A stretch of 64,000 nt of DNA from Amaurobius ferox (lineage: Eukaryota; Arthropoda; Arachnida; Araneae; Amaurobiidae): the NCBI GenBank assembly GCA_951213105.1, contig OX578146.1, forward strand, positions 112,329,927 through 112,393,926, given 5' to 3'. The number at the start of each line of letters is the position of its first letter. Within the stretch, counting starts at the first letter, position 1. This document shows positions 58,675-64,000 of this stretch, piece by piece. The notes below the pieces were generated by a model. The model made no database searches. It was not told the origin of the DNA and saw nothing but the letters and a program-made list of their open reading frames with translations. Made by a program: the position numbers and the translations under genes.

Positions 58675-60850
58675 TAATTGATTTTTTTAGCTTCATATAT
58701 CTGAAGACATTAAAATTATGCTTACATATAATGATCGGATATAAATACCGTTTTACATACCACAGTTTTCATGAGAACTATAAACTATACGCCATTGTTA
58801 TGTTTAAATATGAAACGGTTTTTGATATTCAGAATTGTGTGTTACATCACAGAATTGTGTTTGGTTTGTGAACACTAATCATTTCACTTTGGCGAAGCAC
58901 AGGTGGAAATGGCTAGTATGCGATGTTGCTTATATCCATCTATTCATTTAATGTACATTTATGTTAACACACAATCGGTTCAACCATTAATCGCAAAAAG
59001 TTCGTTAAAGCAGAAAGCTCGTTATAACCGATTTAGCTAAAAACAATAGCGATTGTACTGTCCCAAAACATCATTTGATTCCATCAATATCATATTATAT
59101 TCCACAAAGTTTTACTTTTCGACACTAGAGGGCAGTAAAAGTTTTTAAATAGGAAGAATTCTAAAGAGGAAAATTTATGGCGGAACTAATGCCATATCGA
59201 ATTCGACGTTTCAGGGCATATTTTATCAAAAAATATCCAGAGAATGCCGAATTTTTAAAGGAAATATTTTATATTCATGTGGTTCGAAGAAGCTTCAAAA
59301 ACTTTTTATCTACCATATCATCTGTCATTTAGGATTAAATGCTGAAAAGTATATTTCATTCTAGATAGCGATTGAAAACAGACAGGTGATTAAAGGATAA
59401 AAAAAAACATATTTGAAAACAAATTCTGAACATTCTGCATTTAATGAATATTTATCTGGTAATGCAGAATAGAAAATATATTTCGTATTTTTAAAATAAT
59501 CCTTGAAGTTAAATTTTAAACATTCTACAATTTATGAAAGAATTATTATTTTATGATAAGTGGCAATTCGGATTTTAACAGACGATTTTCTGAAAAAGAA
59601 AATTAATATTTGAAATTAAAATTTTGCATTAAAGGAATATATTTAGAATTTGCTGGGAAAATCCCCTTTCTGAATAAATTCTGAATAAATTTCAAAGCAT
59701 TCATAATTCAATAAAAAAAATTATGCTTGTCAGCAATTCTGATTAAATAGACGATTTTCTGATAAAAAATAATATTCCTGGTAATAAATTTGAACATTTT
59801 CTATTCTATGAATATTTTTGCACAGCTGTTTCAGCAGACGATTTTCTAAACAATTAAATTTGAAAATAAATTCCATATTTTTCATTTAATGACTTGATTA
59901 CTATTTTACTAGATGAAAATATATTTTGGTATCGTACAAATAAAGCACTAATTTTATTACTAAAAAATAAGATGCAGCAATTGCTAACAAATCAAAATAA
60001 GTATTGAATGCGAACATGAGAAAGAACGCAATTCAGTTTCGATAAAAGAATATCTTGAATCTCAAATGCAAATTTCACGCCATTTTCCTAGCAATAATAT
60101 TTCGAGACATCGAAATAAAGGGGGAAATTAGTTACACACGGAAGATGTCGCTATTATTAAATTAGCCGAGACATTTTTGTCAGAATTATTTGCGCAGCTA
60201 ATTTAGAGAGCGTCAAATCCAAAAATTAAATCAAGTTCAAATGTTGCCGTTTCTAGACGGGTTGACATTGCTAATAAAGCCATACAATAACTGTGTTTTA
60301 TCTCAGTTTTTGACAATTTAATGTTTTGAATTAGTAATTGCAGACAATGTTCTTAAAACTGAACTCCTGCATATATGATATATTTTATGAAACAAATTGA
60401 AGAATCCCTACATAAAACATGATTTCTATACAGAATAAAATTCAAATTTAATGATAATTTCAAATCAAAGTTGTTCTTATTTTCTTGATATGACAGCCAA
60501 GGAGAATAACACAATTGAAAAGAATAAATGCTATGTCTCATTCTTTTCATGCTATAAATGATAAAATGGTTTTTTTTTCGCATAAAATTTACAAATTTAT
60601 TTAAAACAGCATTTATTTGTCAAAACGGCATTTTAAATGACATTCTATGAATACTTCTCTAATGCATACCAATTGTTGTTTCTAATTTAATAAAGTTTAG
60701 AACAATATGGTAGTTCTTCAAAGTCATTCATTCATGCAAGAGCGACTTCAGATTTGCACACTTTTGAGATTTAAGAAACACGAGTTGGGTATCCTTGTAT
60801 TATACATCAAAGCATTCATTCAACAATAAGACATCTAAATACAGCACTCA
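58675..60850. other. A+T-rich stretch, no supported gene
   Basis: The words AGACGATTTTCT and GAAAATAAATTC recur loosely between 59570 and 59870, suggesting decayed tandem units of about 180 bp (AGACGATTTTCTGA at about 59580 and 59750, and AGACGATTTTCT at about 59836). The interval 60000-60250 is less A+T-biased. No coding frame recognised. Confidence 0.45.
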
Positions 60851-60854
60851 GATA

Positions 60855-61826
60855 GGATTGCCAGGTGGATTTAAGCAAAACTAGCCAAAACACAATCTAA
60901 AATTAGTCAAATTTAGCCAACTCACGCGTGCCGTTCGTTCTCTGTCGGCAAATAAAACTCTTCACCACGGAATTTAAATTTACATAAATCAAAATTGTTC
61001 ATATCCATGCAGAAACCCATGTAATTTTTAATGAAAAATTTATTTTAAATTAAAGTTTTCAAAATTAAAGTTTAAAAAAAACGTTAAAATTAAGATGTTT
61101 TTAACTGTATATTCTATGTTAATTCCAAATGCCGGATCCTTAAGAAATATTCAAAATATACTGGCATTATAACAAATTGAAACAAAAACAGTTTATAGAA
61201 TGCTAATAGCATAAAAAAGTCAAGGAGAACCTACAATATTTTTTCCAAGATTCAAAGATTAATATTAAAATGAAAAATTTAGAGAATTTAGACTAATTAA
61301 AAAGTTTACTAGGTCAAGTTTATTAACTGAAAAATTCAACTAATTAAAATAAAATAGTATTTCAGCTGATTAATAGAAGTTCTAATTTAATTAAAAAGGA
61401 GTTGAAATGATATTTTCTAAAACTTGATCATCATATCACCGTTCCACTTACCCATTTTATTTCCTTTATTCGAACGAAAATTTTCAAATTATAAACTTTC
61501 ATAAATTTGCGCCTGCCAAGCCCTTACGAAAATAAACCAGATTCGTAATATATTGCAACTAGTTAATTTAACTTTTAATAATACCAGATTTTTAAATTAA
61601 ATTTACTGTTGCCAGATTTCCAAATAAAAAACATTAAAATAATTTAAATTTAACAAATTAAATTATATAATAAAAATACGTATTTCGTCATTATTTTCTA
61701 GAAATAAGCAGTAAGCAAATTAGCCAAAATTAGCGAAAAAGTTGTTGGCTAATTCTTCAAAACAGTTTTTAGCCCATCGGGATCAAAAATAGCCAAATTG
61801 GCTAAAATTAGCCACACCTGGCAACC
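60855..61826. mobile_element. Candidate DNA transposon relic with TTGCCAGGTG ends
   Basis: The left end GGATTGCCAGGTGG and the right end CCACACCTGGCAACC are imperfect inverted copies. They are flanked by CAGCACTCAGATA (60842-60854) and CAGTACTCAGATA (61827-61839), a 13-bp direct repeat with one mismatch. The subterminal regions on both sides are rich in TTAGCCAA words. No transposase frame remains. The duplication length does not fit a standard superfamily neatly, so the boundaries need checking. Confidence 0.42.
61105..61235 (-). repeat. Inverted duplicate, copy A (pair with 62700)
   Basis: Reverse-complement match to 62700-62850. Shared words (in the orientation of the partner) are TATGCTA...TTAGCAT, AAACTGTTTTTGTT, TTATAATGCCAGTATATT, TTCTTAAGGATCCGGCA and GGAATTAACATAGAATATAC. 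Confidence 0.7.
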
Positions 61827-61879
61827 CAGTACTCAGATAAATATCGTATATAGTAGCTAGCATTGAGCAATCCAAGTAG

Positions 61880-62125
61880 AATTCGCGAAACGCAATCGCA
61901 AAAAGGCAGCACAAGAAAAAGAAAATGCCGCAATGGAAATATCAAATTTAGGAAATGATTTCTAAGATGGACCAACAGAGATACTTCCTTCCTCTAGTAT
62001 CGTAGCCAAGGTAACACAACTCGGCTGCTTTTCAACCCATATTGAATTTCTAATTTATTTATTACCGAGAGGCAGCAACTCAAAATAGATAGCATTTCTC
62101 TTTTATGTCGGGCCCAAATAGACCT
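61880..62125. repeat. Duplicated block, copy A (pair with 63745)
   Basis: Direct match to 63745-64000 with clear similarity: GGGAAATGATTTCYAAGATGG-like sequence, AGAGATACTTCCT, CTCGRCTGCTTTTCAACC, ATTGAATTTCTAATTTATTT and GGCAGCAACTC. Not coding in a conserved frame. Confidence 0.75.
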
Positions 62126-62699
62126 GGGAAATAGAAGCCTAAGCAGAGGGCGCGGAAATCTGAAATTGAATAAAGACTATACTTTATAATGCTGTGGAGT
62201 CCCTCTCCCTTGTGTCTTTCTATCATTTTATTAAAAGACAACACGATCAGTCTACATTTCCAAAAGGATTTGAGTTTATTTTGGAGACAATCGTATTTGA
62301 GGTTTTTTTTATTTTTCGCAGTGCTTTGGCCTTTAATTTATTGTATACTTGAACGCATTAGCCTACACTGCCCAAGACCTAAATTAGCGATTAAATAATA
62401 TATTTACAGATAATACCACTGAATTTGCGAATCACCTGTTTTGAACCAAAATCATTTACTCCTTCCATTTAAATCGAAATCCCCAAGTATGCACAAAAAC
62501 TTCGTACCAATATCCGTACTTTTTGCTTATACTGTTTAACTCTTTACAGAAATTTGAATGATTTATTTTAAATTTAAGATACATTTTTAATTTGAGACCT
62601 GGAGTCTTGCATGCTCAGAACCAAACCAATCCTTTTTATGTTTTATTACTCTGCTCAATAAAGATTCTCATAAAGCTTGAAAAATTAAATATGGTCTAG

Positions 62700-62850
62700 T
62701 TTCTTGACATTTTATGCTAATATTAGCATCCTACAAACTGTTTTTGTTCCAATGTGTTATAATGCCAGTATATTCTGATCATTTCTTAAGGATCCGGCAG
62801 TTAGCATTTGGAATTAACATAGAATATACAGTTAAAAGTGCAGTAATTTA
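62700..62850 (+). repeat. Inverted duplicate, copy B (pair with 61105)
   Basis: Plus-strand partner of 61105-61235, about 1.5 kb away in opposite orientation. Confidence 0.7.
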
Positions 62851-63489
62851 TCCTTGCTTGAAAAATGCCCTACCTTCCGATAGGTAGACGCAGAAAAGCA
62901 TGTTTTACTCGTGTTTATTCTATCACTTTGGTTTTAACCAATGATGTAATCTAAAGCTTATGGATGTAAATGGAAGGAGCCAACACTTCATTCTGGGAAA
63001 ACCACAAATTTGTTTGAGACAATAATTTAGCTGACGCTTGCGTAAGGTAAGTTCCGCTAGCATTGCATTTTATTGTATGTATGCATTTCTATAGCGAAAG
63101 ACTTGTATTGGATTAAATAATATTTCTTTAAACTATTAATTTTGCAGAAAAAATATGAGTGCAATGAAAATTAGAACTCAAAACAAGATAAAATTGTCCT
63201 ATGTATTCAAAATAAATCTTTCAATTTATTTTATCTCCACATTCTGTACCCTGTTTTATAACTTAGAAAAATGATTATTACTTCTACTCATAATTAGGGA
63301 AATTCAATTTAAAAATAATTAAAAAAAATACATGTACTAAAGACTACTACGCCTTCCTGGGGTGTCAAACACAAACAAGTGTGACCTTACTAACCTTAAT
63401 GACACCTAGATAAAATTCTCAAAGCATTATTATGGTATTTTCAAACTTTTCTTTCATGGGAGTTTTATCTACTTCTCTCTAACTCCATG
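62851..63489. other. Non-coding spacer, nothing recognised
   Basis: A+T-rich without a supported frame, tandem repeat or hairpin of note. Confidence 0.5.
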
Positions 63490-63497
63490 GTCTAATC

Positions 63498-63695
63498 CAG
63501 CGTTTTTCAAAGTGTATTCCGTGACAATATTTCATAGACTCCGCCGCGAAATAGTTTCCTATAAATTTCTTAAATAGAAAATTTGCGAATTCATCATTTG
63601 GCTGGCTCACAGTGGACTTCTCGTTTTGGAGTTCCGCTATAAAATTAAATGTCAAATAAAAGGGTTTCGCGACCCAAAAAGTTTGAGGAACACTG
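63498..63695. mobile_element. hAT-type MITE, 198 bp
   Basis: The right end reads inwards as CAGTGTTCCTCAAACTTTTT followed by GGGTCGCGAAACCC, the familiar hAT terminal pattern. The left end CAGCGTTTTTCAAAGTGTAT mirrors it with mismatches. The element is flanked by an 8-bp duplication, GTCTAATC (63490-63497) and GTCTAACC (63696-63703), the length expected for hAT transposases. No coding capacity. Confidence 0.87.
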
Positions 63696-63744
63696 GTCTA
63701 ACCAAACAATGCAGAATACTCACACAACCTTGGCACGTAGTAGG

Positions 63745-64000
63745 CAAAAATTCATTATACACAAAATTCAAGAAATGCAATCATAAAATGTAACACAGAA
63801 AAAACCTCTGCAATGTTAAAATCAAATCCGGGAAATGATTTCCAAGATGGTCTAAAAGAGATACTTCCTCCCCTTAGCATCGTAGCCAGGGTAACGCAAC
63901 TCGACTGCTTTTCAACCTCATATTGAATTTCTAATTTATTTATTACTCGTGGCAGCAACTCGGAATAAATAGCACCTTCTTTTATATGAAACCCGAATAG
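63745..64000. repeat. Duplicated block, copy B (pair with 61880), cut by window end
   Basis: Second copy of the 61880-62125 block. It continues to the last base of the window, so its full extent is unknown. Confidence 0.75.

Overview
The window looks like a gene-poor stretch of an animal nuclear genome that is strongly A+T-rich. It is most likely arthropod, and a spider or other chelicerate is my best guess. The guess rests on three things: the C-terminal zinc-knuckle domain of a LINE at 56.5 kb resembles LINE tails I associate with orb-weaver spiders (memory, no search run), there are pol III-derived SINEs, and there are many small arthropod-style DNA transposon relics. No complete protein-coding gene could be supported. 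The two protein-coding traces I trust are decayed retroelements: a Penelope-like reverse transcriptase at 6.2-7.6 kb and a 5'-truncated LINE at 56.5-56.9 kb. A few longer open frames (212-562, 15075-15293, 25973-26416) are listed only as unrecognised candidates.

Layout. 0-5 kb: A+T-rich sequence with few landmarks. 5.7-8.1 kb: a (TA)n-bordered palindromic element that abuts a reverse-transcriptase fragment, whose 3' part is tandemly duplicated. 8.9-20 kb: pairs of old local duplications, short hairpins, small tandem repeats and a Tc1/mariner-type MITE. 20-30 kb: two tRNA-derived SINE copies (one with a clear target-site duplication), minisatellites and C-run-rich tandem units. 29.3-34.3 kb: a duplicated non-coding block together with two copies of a 1.3 kb Helentron-like non-autonomous element. 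34-44 kb: mostly featureless. 44.3-52.1 kb: nested duplicated blocks, a 1.15 kb satellite with a perfect 240-bp higher-order repeat, a third 1.3 kb element, a 5S rRNA + tRNA bipartite SINE followed by two short SINE-tail units sharing its target site, and a Helitron-like 3' end. 53-64 kb: a small MITE, a hairpin, a 1.2 kb foldback element split by a LINE insertion, direct repeats around a small minisatellite, interleaved duplicated blocks and a clean hAT-type MITE.

The genes do not act together as an operon or pathway. The story is of mobile elements. The SINEs and the LINE share an AAC-type 3' tail, which suggests the same class of machinery moved both. The three 1.3 kb elements share subterminal inverted repeats, an internal GACA/GTCT microsatellite and a terminal fold, as in Helentron-associated INE/DINE elements. 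Seventeen C or G runs of at least 10 bases stand out against the A+T-rich background.
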